From an uncultured Pseudomonas sp. (GTDB lineage: Bacteria > Pseudomonadota > Gammaproteobacteria > Pseudomonadales > Pseudomonadaceae), in the NCBI RefSeq assembly GCF_946885885.1, contig NZ_CAMPHN010000008.1, positions 1 to 55,120 on the forward strand: a stretch of 55,120 nt of DNA. The letters run 5' to 3'. The notes below the pieces were generated by a model. The model saw nothing but the letters and a program-made list of their open reading frames with translations. It had not been told where the DNA came from and ran no database searches. Made by a program: the position numbers and the translations under genes. Positions within the stretch are counted from its first letter, which is position 1. Every line of letters begins with the position of its first letter. Below, in pieces: positions 1 to 8,220 of this stretch.

Positions 1-55
1 CATCCGCCATTTCAGCCATGCCCGCGATTCCGTAGGAGGCGCGCCCTCGCGGCGA
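1..55. repeat. 55-bp direct repeat, copy 1, containing a REP
   Basis: Bases 1-55 recur exactly at 159-213. The copy contains a REP-like core (GTAGGAGGCGCGCCC) from about 31. An inverted partner at about 84-113 (GAGCTTCGCC to TTTCCTAC) makes a head-to-head REP pair. No ORF with a good start overlaps it. The window edge cuts the left side, so the unit may be longer. Confidence 0.9.
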
Positions 56-158
56 AGCGGTTTCAGGTCCGCCATCTCTAAGAGCTTCGCCCCGAGGTCG
101 GGCATTTCCTACAGGTTGGTATCGTTCATAAAACTGCGTGGCGCCATGGCTTTGGCGT

Positions 159-213
159 CATCCGCCATTTCAGCCATGCCCGCGATTCCGTAGGAGGCGC
201 GCCCTCGCGGCGA
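159..213. repeat. 55-bp direct repeat, copy 2
   Basis: Exact copy of bases 1-55, ending at the same GGCGGCGA core. It lies about 170 bp upstream of ihfB. The rest of 1-382 holds only an AT-rich stretch (about 230-350) that probably contains the ihfB promoter; I could not fix its -35 and -10. rpsA usually lies upstream of ihfB in Pseudomonas and is not in the window. Confidence 0.88.
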
Positions 214-382
214 CGCGATCTCCGGCATGCTGCTTTATAACGATCAGTTCCGAATAGTAGTTCTCCATAAATCCATATGGCCTATTCGTTATTGACAGCT
301 TTATGTACTGTTCAAAACTGACTCAACATGCTAAAACCGTTTTACCTAGTGATCTAGCCGCTTGAAAAAGAAGGGAAAAACC

Positions 383-667
383 ATGACCAAGTCGGAGTTG
401 ATCGAGCGCATCGTTACCCATCAGGGGCAGCTCTCATCCAAGGATGTCGAGCTAGCCATCAAGACCATGCTGGAGCAAATGTCTCAGGCATTGTCGACCG
501 GCGATCGTATCGAGATCCGTGGTTTTGGCAGCTTCTCGCTGCACTATCGTGCGCCGCGTGTAGGGCGTAACCCGAAAACGGGCGATTCGGTTCGCCTCGA
601 TGGCAAGTTCGTGCCCCACTTCAAACCCGGTAAGGAATTGCGTGATCGGGTTAATGAGGAGGAATAG
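383..667 (+). CDS. ihfB: Integration host factor subunit beta
   Basis: 94-residue HU/IHF-family protein; with IhfA it forms the heterodimer that bends DNA at specific sites in the nucleoid. Visible signs are [10 protein letters not shown] at the N-terminus, the [12 protein letters not shown] segment at about 44-55, and the arm motif RNPKTG with the proline that intercalates in IHF-type proteins. The ATG at 383 is chosen over an in-frame TTG at 362 because AAGAAGGGA lies just upstream and family members start MTKSEL. In Pseudomonas this gene marks the left border of the O-antigen locus, which fits here. No clear terminator follows. Confidence 0.97.
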   Translation: MTKSELIERIVTHQGQLSSKDVELAIKTMLEQMSQALSTGDRIEIRGFGSFSLHYRAPRVGRNPKTGDSVRLDGKFVPHFKPGKELRDRVNEEE

Positions 668-757
668 TGCGGTATAGCGCTATGGTTCCGTAGCCAGTCG
701 TTCGAATGGGGCTAATGTCGCGCGCACATATCATATGTCGGTTAAATGCCAGGGCTG

Positions 758-873
758 TGTGGGAGGGGCTTTAGCCGCGACTGACTTTAAGGGTGCTGAA
801 AGCATCGCAGCTAAAGCAAAACACCGCCCGCCCCCTCCTGCGGAAGGTGGCTAATGACTCGTGTCGCGATACT
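758..873. repeat. REP/BIME-type palindromic repeat
   Basis: Imperfect inverted pair: GTGGGAGGGGCTTTAGCCGCG at the left, then GCATCGCAGCTAAAGC and CCCCCTCCTGCGGAAG at the right. The right half through TGTCGCGATACTA resembles 33762-33833 between wbpL and wbpM, so it is a dispersed family. The flanking 668-757 and 874-1075 show no coding signal. Confidence 0.7.
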
Positions 874-1075
874 AGCGGCTCTTGCCTGTCGGCGGGTCGC
901 AAAGACGCCTTGGCCTGTTTGGTCATCCCTGTGAGCCTATTTGGCTGACGTAGCGCTATCGCTCCATGCCTTGGTTTTGTCCGTCAGGGCTGGTTATGGT
1001 GCCTATCTCTAAATGCCTTCATCCAACTCGAGTCGATCTCTAGTCGTCCAGGTCGTTGGTTATTGTCCATCACAA

Positions 1076-1655
1076 GGTTAAAACCACCGGCTTCCAGCCG
1101 GTCAGCTTTAGCGCCACCATACGCAGCTGGAGGGCTAGAGCATGGATTACAGATACGGAAGCCACACGGTCTACCAGATCGAGTATCACTTTGTTTGGGT
1201 GACCAAGTACCGCTACAAGGTGCTGAGCGGGGAGGTTGCTGAGCGACTGCGCGAGTTGGTGAGGCAGACGTGTGAGGCGTTTGAGATCCGAATAGTGAAG
1301 GGTGTGGTGAGCAAGGATCACGTGCACATTCTGGTGAGTAGTCCGCCGACTTTGGCGCCGAGTGAGATCATGAGGCGGATCAAGGGTCGTACGGCGAGCA
1401 AGCTTTTCGAGGAGTTTCCCCATCTGAAGAAGCGCTATTGGGGGCAGCATTTTTGGGGGGCGCGGCTACTTCTGCGCGACGGTTGGGCAGATGACGGACG
1501 AGATGATCAAGCAGTATCTGGAGCATCATTTTGAGCCGAACCCGAACGATGATTTCAAGATGGAGCCGGACTGATGCGACGCGTCGTTCAGTCGACGCGT
1601 ATCCGGACTTTCAGTCCGTAAGTCACTAACCCACCGACTTCAGTCGGTGGTTGTT
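1076..1655 (+). mobile_element. IS200/IS605-type insertion sequence, decayed
   Basis: A single tnpA-like frame is bracketed by terminal hairpins typical of the family. The left end has ACCGGCT (1086-1092) pairing with AGCCGGT (1096-1102). The right end has CCACCGACT (1631-1639) pairing with AGTCGGTGG (1642-1650), preceded by two more small stems (1579-1600 and 1604-1618). There are no inverted terminal repeats or target duplication, as expected for HUH Y1 transposases. Exact cleavage points are not determined. It separates ihfB from wzz1 and its hairpins may hinder read-through. Confidence 0.85.
1142..1574 (+). pseudogene. tnpA: IS200/IS605 TnpA transposase, frameshifted
   Basis: The first 105 codons encode a Y1 HUH transposase: EYHFVWVTKYRYKVL near the N-terminus and the metal-binding HVHIL at about residues 60-64. 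In the run of six G at about 1455-1460 the frame slips, giving an aberrant tail that ends at 1534. Removing one G restores a family-like tail (YFCATVGQMTDEMIKQY then LEHHFEPNP) ending at the TGA at 1572-1574. The catalytic tyrosine helix (IKQYLEHH) is therefore out of frame and the product should be inactive. Homopolymer sequencing error is the main alternative. Confidence 0.88.
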
Positions 1656-1785
1656 GAGTTGGTGTGGTTTTTGCTGGCTATTTTCTGTTTTTACCCGAGA
1701 CAGTTCTGGCTTTTTTATTAATTGGGGGGGGTTGTATTGGGCCTCAGTGCTGGCAAAATGCGCCCCTTTAAAAATCCCTCGACTG

Positions 1786-1797
1786 CTCGGTAGCATG
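1786..1797 (+). promoter_or_regulatory. ops-like sequence upstream of wzz1
   Basis: CTCGGTAGCATG matches the ops consensus GGCGGTAGNNTG at all but the first two bases and lies about 30 nt before the wzz1 GTG start. It could be a degenerate RfaH pause/recruitment site or chance. Confidence 0.3.
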
Positions 1798-1828
1798 AGT
1801 AGGCGTAATTACCATAAATGGACTAATA

Positions 1829-2905
1829 GTGACCGATCAGGCATACGCGCGACAAATCCATAGCAATGATGAAATCGACCTCTTTGAGCTGTTTCAGGGC
1901 TTGTGGGTGCAGAAGTCGCTGATCACGCTGGTGGCATTGGTATTCGCTGCGGGTGCAGCTTCGTATGCATTTTTCAGTACGCCAATTTTCGAGTCACATG
2001 TTGCGGTGTTTCCACCTGCGCTCGGTGATGTCGCCGGCTTCAATCTGGGGAGAACGGGTGGCAGCGATGAGAGCGAGAAAGCTGGGTTGAAACCCTTCTC
2101 GGTAAGTGATGTATACGCCGTATTTACCCGTAACCTGCAGTCCGAGAGATCCAAGCGCCAATTTTTCAGGGAGGTTTATTTACCGTCTTTGGAGGAGCAG
2201 CGTTCTGGATCGCAGGACAGTCTTTATAAGAAATTTAATGAAAGTTTCAGTATCAAAGCACCGGATAAAAACCAGCCTGACAGGTATTCCATTACTGTCC
2301 GGCACTCTAATCCAGAGCTGGCGTCAGTTTGGGCTAAGCACTACATAGAACAGGTTGCCGCGCGATCGTTGAATGAAATGCTTCAGAACGCAGAGCGCGA
2401 ACTTGCTGTGCAGGCGCGTAATGTCATGCAGCAGATCGAATCCGCGCGCGATAGCGCCAAAGCTCGTCGAGATGACCGCATCAAGCGCTTGCAAGAGGCG
2501 TTAACGGTTGCCGAGGCGATAGGCTTGGATAACCCTCCTGTCATAACGGGGCGGGGCTCGAATGATAGCGAGCTTTCCGCTTTCATGGATGGCAGCTTGA
2601 TGTATATGCGAGGCGCCAAGGCCCTTCGTGCGGAAATGCAAGTATCGCTGGCACGTAAATCTGACGATCCTTTCGTTCCAGAGCTACGCAACCTCGAAAG
2701 GCAATACCAGTTGTTTGCGGGTGTAAGTCTTGATCGAGATAAGGTTGCGGTCTTTCGTCAAGACGGAGACATCGATGTCCCGGATAGCCCCATCAAACCG
2801 AAAAAACTTCTCATCATTACCCTGGGTATAGTTTTGGGTAGTATGTTTGGGGTATTTCTCGCGCTTATTCGCCTGGCACTTATAAAGCGTTCCGCCAAGG
2901 CTTGA
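1829..2905 (+). CDS. wzz: Wzz-type O-antigen chain length determinant (copy 1)
   Basis: 358-residue polysaccharide co-polymerase, expected in the inner membrane with a large periplasmic coiled-coil domain that sets the modal length of the Wzy polymer. Seen: N-terminal DEIDLFELFQGLW, transmembrane segment at about 32-51, a charged helical middle, and the C-terminal proline-rich DSPIKPKK just before the second membrane segment (about 326-350). It starts at GTG 1829 with only a weak ribosome site. It is about 100 residues shorter than the two downstream paralogues and clearly diverged from them. It is the first gene of the surface-polysaccharide region, just after the IS200-like element. Confidence 0.9.
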   Translation: MTDQAYARQIHSNDEIDLFELFQGLWVQKSLITLVALVFAAGAASYAFFSTPIFESHVAVFPPALGDVAGFNLGRTGGSDESEKAGLKPFSVSDVYAVFTRNLQSERSKRQFFREVYLPSLEEQRSGSQDSLYKKFNESFSIKAPDKNQPDRYSITVRHSNPELASVWAKHYIEQVAARSLNEMLQNAERELAVQARNVMQQIESARDSAKARRDDRIKRLQEALTVAEAIGLDNPPVITGRGSNDSELSAFMDGSLMYMRGAKALRAEMQVSLARKSDDPFVPELRNLERQYQLFAGVSLDRDKVAVFRQDGDIDVPDSPIKPKKLLIITLGIVLGSMFGVFLALIRLALIKRSAKA

Positions 2906-3234
2906 GCCGTAAGATCCCAGCCCGGATTTAGGCGAATCATCGTCTTGTCTCGAGGCGGCAGTGGCCGGCAGAAAGGAAACATGTCGTCGTTTCTGTCGGC
3001 TCCTCACGTGCGCCTCACCGCCTAACCTCAAGCACTCATCCGAACAAACTAATTGTCATTTCATGCTGCTGTGAGCAAATCACAGCGCTCGAAAGGAACG
3101 TTTAAGAAAAAAAACTGCCACAGCAATGCAAGGATGTGTGCCCTGTCGGCCATTCCATGCGTTGGGCGCATCGGGCCGAACGTTGACGCTGAGGGATGAG
3201 CGATAGAGCACCCTTCTGTGGAGCCCTTCAGTAT
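2906..3234. other. Intergenic region between wzz1 and wzz2
   Basis: No convincing gene. A 14-codon frame (2981-3025, ATG after AAAGGAAAC) has a good ribosome site, but nothing else supports it. The AT-rich stretch around 3040-3115 may carry a promoter for wzz2; no clear -35/-10 pair could be chosen. Confidence 0.5.
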
Positions 3235-4596
3235 ATGCAAGATCAATCCCCGCGCCCGGTCTCCGACGATGAGATCGATCTGCTTGCGCTGATTCATTCC
3301 CTGCTCCGGCAAAAGTACCTGATCCTGGTCGTCACCGGTTTATTCACCTTGGCGGCTGTTGCTTATGCCTTTCTGGCAACGCCGTACTACCAAGTGCAAA
3401 GCGTGCTGCGACCGGTTGATTCGGGCAGTCTTGATGAGTTGAATGGTACCGGAATCTATCAACTGACCCCGTCCGAGGCGCTGACCCGCATAGGCGCCGG
3501 GCTTTCTTCCTATGAGCGCCGCCTCGCTTTTTTTCGTGACAATCAGGCGCTTTTCGATGGGCTGGCTGTGCCGGGGCGTGCGTTGGAGCAGGTTTTCGAA
3601 GAGTTCAACCGTTCAGCCTTCAGCATGCTGCAGGCGGATCCGAAAAAGCCGGATAGGCTGAGCGAGTTTGTCGGTATATCGCTGACGTACCCCGCCGACG
3701 TGGAAGGGGTTGCGGTGGTTAACGGCCTGGTCAATTTCGTGCTGGAGGCTGAGCGGGAGCGAATAGCGTCAGACCTGAAAGTATTGATTGCCAACCGTTT
3801 GTTTGGCATCGAACAAAAAATCGCAGCGGCCCGTGCCCGTTATGAAGCAAGCAAACAGGCACAAATAGCTACCCTGCAGGAGCAGAACGCCCTGCAGCGA
3901 GCCCAGTTGCAGGATGAATTGCGCGCCTTACGCGACGAACTGAAAACACGGCGCGAGCACCGTATTAAAAACCTTGAGGAAGCCATTCAAATCGCCACAA
4001 CCCTAGGCATCGAGACGCCCACCACACCTTCGGCCATGGCGGGTACTCAGCGACAGGGGCAGGTGGTGCTTACCGAGGTCAATAGCCAGGAAATCCCGCT
4101 CTATTTCATGGGGGTGGATGCCTTGGAGGCGGAGCGGCAAGCGCTGAATGCGCGCCGCTCGGACGACTTCAGCGAGCCGCGGATCGCCGAGATCGAGAAG
4201 GAGTTAGCCCTGCTCAGTCGCAACCGCCAGGTGGAGATACTCGAAGAACGGCAGAACGAGGATCTATATCTCAAGGACCTGGCTGAATGGCGTCAGGAAG
4301 CGGCTCAGCTCAAAGGGATCAAGTTCGATGCCAATGGTCTACAGTTAGTTCGGCTCGATCAGCAAGCGCTCGAGCCGCTCGCGACCATCAAGCCAAAAAG
4401 GGCATTAATTATTGCACTGGCTATGGTTCTGGGCCTGATAGCCGGCATTTCCATCGCTTTATTACGTAATTTGATGCGATCTCAACAAGGGCAGACGCCC
4501 CATGACCCTAATCCAGCGAGCATTAGGGAGAGGGGTCGCGAAAAAAGCCTGAAATCCTTCTTCTCCTTTGAAGAGGCTGCGCGAAACGAGAGATAA
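3235..4596 (+). CDS. wzz: Wzz-type chain length determinant (copy 2)
   Basis: About 453 residues in the same architecture: DDEIDLLALIHSLLRQK, transmembrane segment, long periplasmic coiled coil (residues about 180-260, rich in E, R, A and Q), then IKPKRALIIALAMVLG as the second membrane segment. It is closely related along its whole length to copy 3 (shared YQVQSVLRP-type, LTPSEAL-type and IPLYFMG motifs), so the two look like a tandem duplication. The ATG at 3235 gives an N-terminus like its homologues; an in-frame ATG at 3196 would add 13 residues but has no properly spaced ribosome site. A charged C-terminal cytoplasmic tail of about 40 residues follows the last membrane helix. Confidence 0.9.
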   Translation: MQDQSPRPVSDDEIDLLALIHSLLRQKYLILVVTGLFTLAAVAYAFLATPYYQVQSVLRPVDSGSLDELNGTGIYQLTPSEALTRIGAGLSSYERRLAFFRDNQALFDGLAVPGRALEQVFEEFNRSAFSMLQADPKKPDRLSEFVGISLTYPADVEGVAVVNGLVNFVLEAERERIASDLKVLIANRLFGIEQKIAAARARYEASKQAQIATLQEQNALQRAQLQDELRALRDELKTRREHRIKNLEEAIQIATTLGIETPTTPSAMAGTQRQGQVVLTEVNSQEIPLYFMGVDALEAERQALNARRSDDFSEPRIAEIEKELALLSRNRQVEILEERQNEDLYLKDLAEWRQEAAQLKGIKFDANGLQLVRLDQQALEPLATIKPKRALIIALAMVLGLIAGISIALLRNLMRSQQGQTPHDPNPASIRERGREKSLKSFFSFEEAARNER

Positions 4597-4662
4597 GAGG
4601 ATGGAATGACTAGATAGTTGGGGATAAGTGTTTTCTGTCAATACCTGCTTTGGGCTGAAAGA

Positions 4663-4676
4663 GTGATAGCTATCAC
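4663..4676. promoter_or_regulatory. Perfect 14-bp palindrome upstream of wzz3
   Basis: GTGATAGCTATCAC is its own reverse complement and sits in the 200-bp gap between wzz2 and wzz3. This is the form of a dimeric regulator site. Nearby, GTAATGTC occurs twice (about 4710 and 4725). The regulator is unknown. Confidence 0.4.
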
Positions 4677-4887
4677 AAGGTTTCCGTCTATCAGTCCGTG
4701 GCTGAAAAGTAATGTCAAGACTTGTAATGTCTTTTGCCGCTGGCACAATGCAGCGCAATCATTGCTGGTGGGGTAGGCGCACCCCCATTCATGCCCCATG
4801 TTCCTGGCGGCGGTCGAATGGGTATTTAAGGTGCCACTGCTCTTTGGCGCGTTAGTGACGTCCTTTTTTCAAAGATGGATCTTGATC

Positions 4888-6192
4888 GTGAATGCAGTTT
4901 CCTCCGCGATGCCACAACCCGCCACTGATGAAATCGATCTGGCGGCACTCTTTCAAGCGCTCTGGGAGCAGAAGGTACTGATCGTTCTGGTCACGCTGTT
5001 GGTTGGCATGCTGGCGCTGGCATACGCCTTTCTGGTGACCCCTGAGTATCAAGTGCAAAGCGTAGTGCGACCCGCGGCGATAAAGGACCTCGACGCGCTG
5101 AACCACACCGGCGTTTATAAACTTACGCCGGAGCAGGCCTTGCAGCGTGTGGGCGCCAGCCTGGATTCCTATGACAGTCGGCTGGAGTTTTTTCGCGCCA
5201 ATCAAGGGCTGTTTGAGACGTTGCGCCAGCCCAACCGCAGCCTCGAGCAAACCTTTGAAAGCTTTAACAAAGAAGCCTTCAAGATGCTTCAGCCCGACTC
5301 GAAAAAAACCGACAACCTGAGCGCCTATGTCGGTATTCAGCTGACCTATCCGCAGGATGTCGATGGCGTCGCTCTGGTCAATGGTCTGGTCGACTATGTG
5401 ATTCAGCGCGAGCGTGAGCGCATTGCCGATGATTTGGCGGTTGTGATTCAGAACCGTTTAAATCAACTCGACTTGAAGATGGCTGCGGCCCGTGCCAGTT
5501 ATGAAGCCAGCAAAGAAGCCAAAATCGCCGAGCTGCTGGAGGCTGACAACCTCAAGCGTGCCGAGCTGCAAGACGAGCTCAAGGCCTTGCGTCAGCAACT
5601 CAAGACGCGCCGGGATAACCGCATCGCTCAGCTGGATGAAGCGGCTCGTATCGCCAAAGCTCTGGGTATCGTCAAGCCCACCACGCCATCCTCTTTGGGT
5701 GAAGTGGAGCGTATGACTCAAGGCAGCGTGATCCGCACCGAAGTCAACAATCAGCAAATACCCCTGTACTTTATGGGTAGCGAAGCGCTGGAAGCCGAGC
5801 GCGATACGTTGCGGCAGCGTCGCTCGGACGACTTCACCGAGCCGCGTATCGCGCAGATTGCCAAAGAGCTGCAATTGCTGGCGAACAATCGGCAGGTCGA
5901 GGTGCTGAAAAAACGCGAAAACGAAGACCTTTTTCTCAAGGACTTGGCTAATTGGCGGGAGGAGGCTGCACACTTGCGTAGCCTTCAAATCGATGTTCCC
6001 AACCTGAAGCTGGTTTCCATCGATCAAGTAGCCTTGGAACCCCTGCGTCCCATCAAGCCCAGGAAAGCCTTAATTGTGGTGCTGGGGCTGGTACTTGGCG
6101 GCATGCTGGGGATATTCGTCGCCCTGCTGCGCAGCATGCTGCGTAAAGCTCCCTCGCAAAAACAAACCGCCCAGCTAAGCTTGGCCTCTTGA
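4888..6192 (+). CDS. wzz: Wzz-type chain length determinant (copy 3)
   Basis: Third co-polymerase, about 434 residues from the GTG at 4888, which is preceded by AAAGATGGA. In-frame alternatives are ATG 4798, which adds a hydrophobic 30-residue extension, and ATG 4909, which matches the N-terminus of copy 2 best (TDEIDLAALFQALWEQK). It has two membrane helices, near the N-terminus and after RPIKPRKALI, with a coiled-coil periplasmic domain between. It is nearly collinear with copy 2. Several Wzz proteins in one strain usually give several O-antigen modal lengths; that role here is inferred. Confidence 0.9.
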   Translation: MNAVSSAMPQPATDEIDLAALFQALWEQKVLIVLVTLLVGMLALAYAFLVTPEYQVQSVVRPAAIKDLDALNHTGVYKLTPEQALQRVGASLDSYDSRLEFFRANQGLFETLRQPNRSLEQTFESFNKEAFKMLQPDSKKTDNLSAYVGIQLTYPQDVDGVALVNGLVDYVIQRERERIADDLAVVIQNRLNQLDLKMAAARASYEASKEAKIAELLEADNLKRAELQDELKALRQQLKTRRDNRIAQLDEAARIAKALGIVKPTTPSSLGEVERMTQGSVIRTEVNNQQIPLYFMGSEALEAERDTLRQRRSDDFTEPRIAQIAKELQLLANNRQVEVLKKRENEDLFLKDLANWREEAAHLRSLQIDVPNLKLVSIDQVALEPLRPIKPRKALIVVLGLVLGGMLGIFVALLRSMLRKAPSQKQTAQLSLAS

Positions 6193-6322
6193 TGGGGTTT
6201 CTGTAGGCGTTTCCTAAGCTAAACGGCAGAATTCTTATTATTTACGCAACCACAAGCCAGGGGTGCACACCGGCATTATTCATCGGCCGGTCATTGTTAA
6301 CGGAGTGACACGGATAACTCGC

Positions 6323-7918
6323 ATGGACTACCCCGACATCCTCCACCATGGCGCCAAAGATGGCGTGACCGGCTCTTGCCATCAATTGCTCATGGATGCT
6401 CAGCACAGCCTGCTGATCGATTGCGGTCTGTTCCAAGGCGCGGAAACATCAGGGGAGGGAAAATCCGCTGCCGATCGCCTGGCCATCGAGTTTCCCCTGG
6501 ATACGATCAAGGCCCTGGTTGCCACCCACGTACACATCGACCACGTCGGGCGCATTCCTTATCTGCTGGCAGCAGGGTTCAAGGGGCCGATACTGTGCAG
6601 CGAGCCCTCGGCGAAGTTACTGCCCATTGTGCTCGAGGATGCCTTCAAGCTTGGCTTCAGCCGCGATCAAAAGCAGGTAGAACGCTATATCAAGCTAATC
6701 GAGCAGCGCATCATCGCTCTGCCGTACAAAACCTGGTTCACCTTGCATGAAACCGAACAACTGATTTGCCGTGTTCGCTTACAGCGTGCCGGACATATTC
6801 TCGGCTCCGCCTATGTGGAAATCGATCTGCACTACCCCGAAACCGGCAAGAAGAAACGCATCGTCTTCTCCGGCGATCTCGGCGCACCCCATGCTCCGCT
6901 ACTGCCGGCGCCAAAACCGCCACATCGTGCCGATATCCTGGTGATCGAAAGCACCTACGGTGACCGCCTCCACGAAAACCGCAAAACCCGTCGCCAGCGT
7001 CTGGAAAGAGTGGTCGAGCAAGCCTTGGCCGACAACGGCGCCGTACTGATCCCCGCCTTCAGCATCGGCCGCACCCAGGAACTGCTCTACGAACTGGAAG
7101 ACATCATCTACCGCAACAAAATCAATGTCTCCCGCTTAGCAGAAAACGTCAGCGAGAATCCAGAAGTGAGCGCTGCTCTTAATCCCCCTCTCCCCTCAGG
7201 GGAGACGACTGCAGGGATGCAGGAGGTAGAGCGAAGCAGGATGCCCGAGCCGAGGGCTGGGGTGAGGGGCAAGGCTAGCAGTCACGACACGGCGGGTCCT
7301 GACTGGCCAACATTACCCATCATCCTAGATTCACCCCTGGCCAGCCGCTTCACCCAGGTCTACCACGAGCTGAAACCCTACTGGGATAACGAAGCGCTGC
7401 AACGAGTAAAGCAGGGGCGTAACCCCCTGGGCTTCGAGCAGCTGCTTACAGTAGACAGCCATCAGGCGCACTTGGCTATGGTGCGCCATTTAGCGGATAC
7501 CGCCCGTCCAGCCATCGTTATTGCCGGGAGTGGCATGTGCAGCAGCGGTAGAATCGTCAATTACCTGAAAGCCATGCTGCATGATCCAAGGCATGATGTC
7601 CTGTTCGTCGGTTACCAGGCTCAGGGTACGGCAGGGCGCGCCATCCAGATGTATGGCCCGCGCGGAGGCTATGTGGACCTGGATGGGGGTCGTTATAAAA
7701 TTGGCGCCAAAATCAATATAATGGGCGGCTATTCGGCCCATGCCGACCAAAAAGGCTTGCTGGGATTCGTGACAGGCATGCGCGGCTGGCCCAGCCAGGT
7801 GCGAATCGTCCATGGCGAGACCAGTGCAAAGCGTGAGCTCGCTGAACGTATCGAGGCGTCTTATCGGCTTGTAAAGCGTGATGTTGAAATTGTCATTCCC
7901 GGCAGCGTGGGTAGGTAA
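6323..7918 (+). CDS. Metallo-beta-lactamase/beta-CASP RNase-like protein
   Basis: Predicted zinc-dependent RNA-processing nuclease of the Ysh1/CPSF73-like bacterial group. Seen from the ATG at 6323: GVTGSCH, LLIDCGLFQG, the zinc signature THVHIDHVGR, GHILGSAY, FSGDLG, then the beta-CASP part with SGMCSSGRIVNYLK, GYSAHADQ and the final HGE motif. An in-frame GTG at 6263 would add 20 residues lacking family resemblance. Residues about 288-316 correspond to a GC-rich dispersed repeat inserted without breaking the frame, so the 531-residue protein is longer than its relatives. It separates the wzz genes from rfaH; a link to O-antigen synthesis is not evident. Confidence 0.9.
   Translation: MDYPDILHHGAKDGVTGSCHQLLMDAQHSLLIDCGLFQGAETSGEGKSAADRLAIEFPLDTIKALVATHVHIDHVGRIPYLLAAGFKGPILCSEPSAKLLPIVLEDAFKLGFSRDQKQVERYIKLIEQRIIALPYKTWFTLHETEQLICRVRLQRAGHILGSAYVEIDLHYPETGKKKRIVFSGDLGAPHAPLLPAPKPPHRADILVIESTYGDRLHENRKTRRQRLERVVEQALADNGAVLIPAFSIGRTQELLYELEDIIYRNKINVSRLAENVSENPEVSAALNPPLPSGETTAGMQEVERSRMPEPRAGVRGKASSHDTAGPDWPTLPIILDSPLASRFTQVYHELKPYWDNEALQRVKQGRNPLGFEQLLTVDSHQAHLAMVRHLADTARPAIVIAGSGMCSSGRIVNYLKAMLHDPRHDVLFVGYQAQGTAGRAIQMYGPRGGYVDLDGGRYKIGAKINIMGGYSAHADQKGLLGFVTGMRGWPSQVRIVHGETSAKRELAERIEASYRLVKRDVEIVIPGSVGR
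7185..7269. repeat. Intragenic dispersed repeat inside the beta-CASP gene
   Basis: The segment runs from CCCCTCTCCCC (7185-7195) to GGGGTGAGGGG (7259-7269), which are near-perfect reverse complements (10 of 11). A nested stem TCTCCCC / GGGGAGA lies at its left. This CCTCTCCC...GGGGTGAGGG form is common between genes in gamma-proteobacteria. Here it is translated as a Pro/Gly/Arg-rich insert between the conserved LLYELEDIIYRNK and LPIILDSPLASRFT blocks. Confidence 0.75.
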
Positions 7919-7947
7919 GGGCTATGCCAATTGTTGCGACGATGTCT

Positions 7948-7976
7948 CGTAGGAGGCGCGACCCCGCGGTGAATGC
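7948..7976. repeat. REP-like sequence
   Basis: CGTAGGAGGCGCGACCCCGCGGTGAATGC resembles the REP core at 31-57 and its inverse at about 40127-40160. It is followed by the small stem AGCCCGCAGGGCTGCC. It lies in the 302-bp gap before rfaH, which holds no convincing gene. Confidence 0.7.
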
Positions 7977-8096
7977 AGCCCGCAGGGCTGCCCCGCTTAA
8001 TGGCCGAGGAGCCACCTTCTTTCGCAAGGTTTCAAGGCTCGCAGGCCGCCAAGCGCTGGCTTGGTAAATGTGGCTTCAGCGGTAAAAATGCCTTCA

Positions 8097-8114
8097 TACT
8101 CACTCAAGTGAGTA
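8097..8114. promoter_or_regulatory. 18-bp palindrome upstream of rfaH
   Basis: TACTCACT and AGTGAGTA are perfect 8-bp arms around a central CA, about 107 bp before the rfaH start. No T-tract follows, so an operator is more likely than a terminator. The binding protein is unknown. Confidence 0.45.
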
Positions 8115-8220
8115 GGGTAGATAGGCTTGAATATGTCATGCAGCTGGTGCCATTAGGCTCGCTGTGAATTGGAGTTAGCTGTCGGTATGGCGAGCGCTGT
8201 ATCGATAGGGTAGTTATCCC

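Noticed and set aside
1651..1863. 70-codon frame between the IS and wzz1
   Set aside because: Trp/Phe-rich translation of AT- and G-rich leader DNA with no ribosome site, overlapping the wzz1 start.
4735..4760. Possible sigma-54 promoter (TGGCAC) before wzz3
   Set aside because: The GC dinucleotide is not at the required spacing from GG, so the -12 element is missing.
7973..8167. 64-codon frame upstream of rfaH
   Set aside because: Arises from REP and palindromic sequence; no start signal or family likeness.
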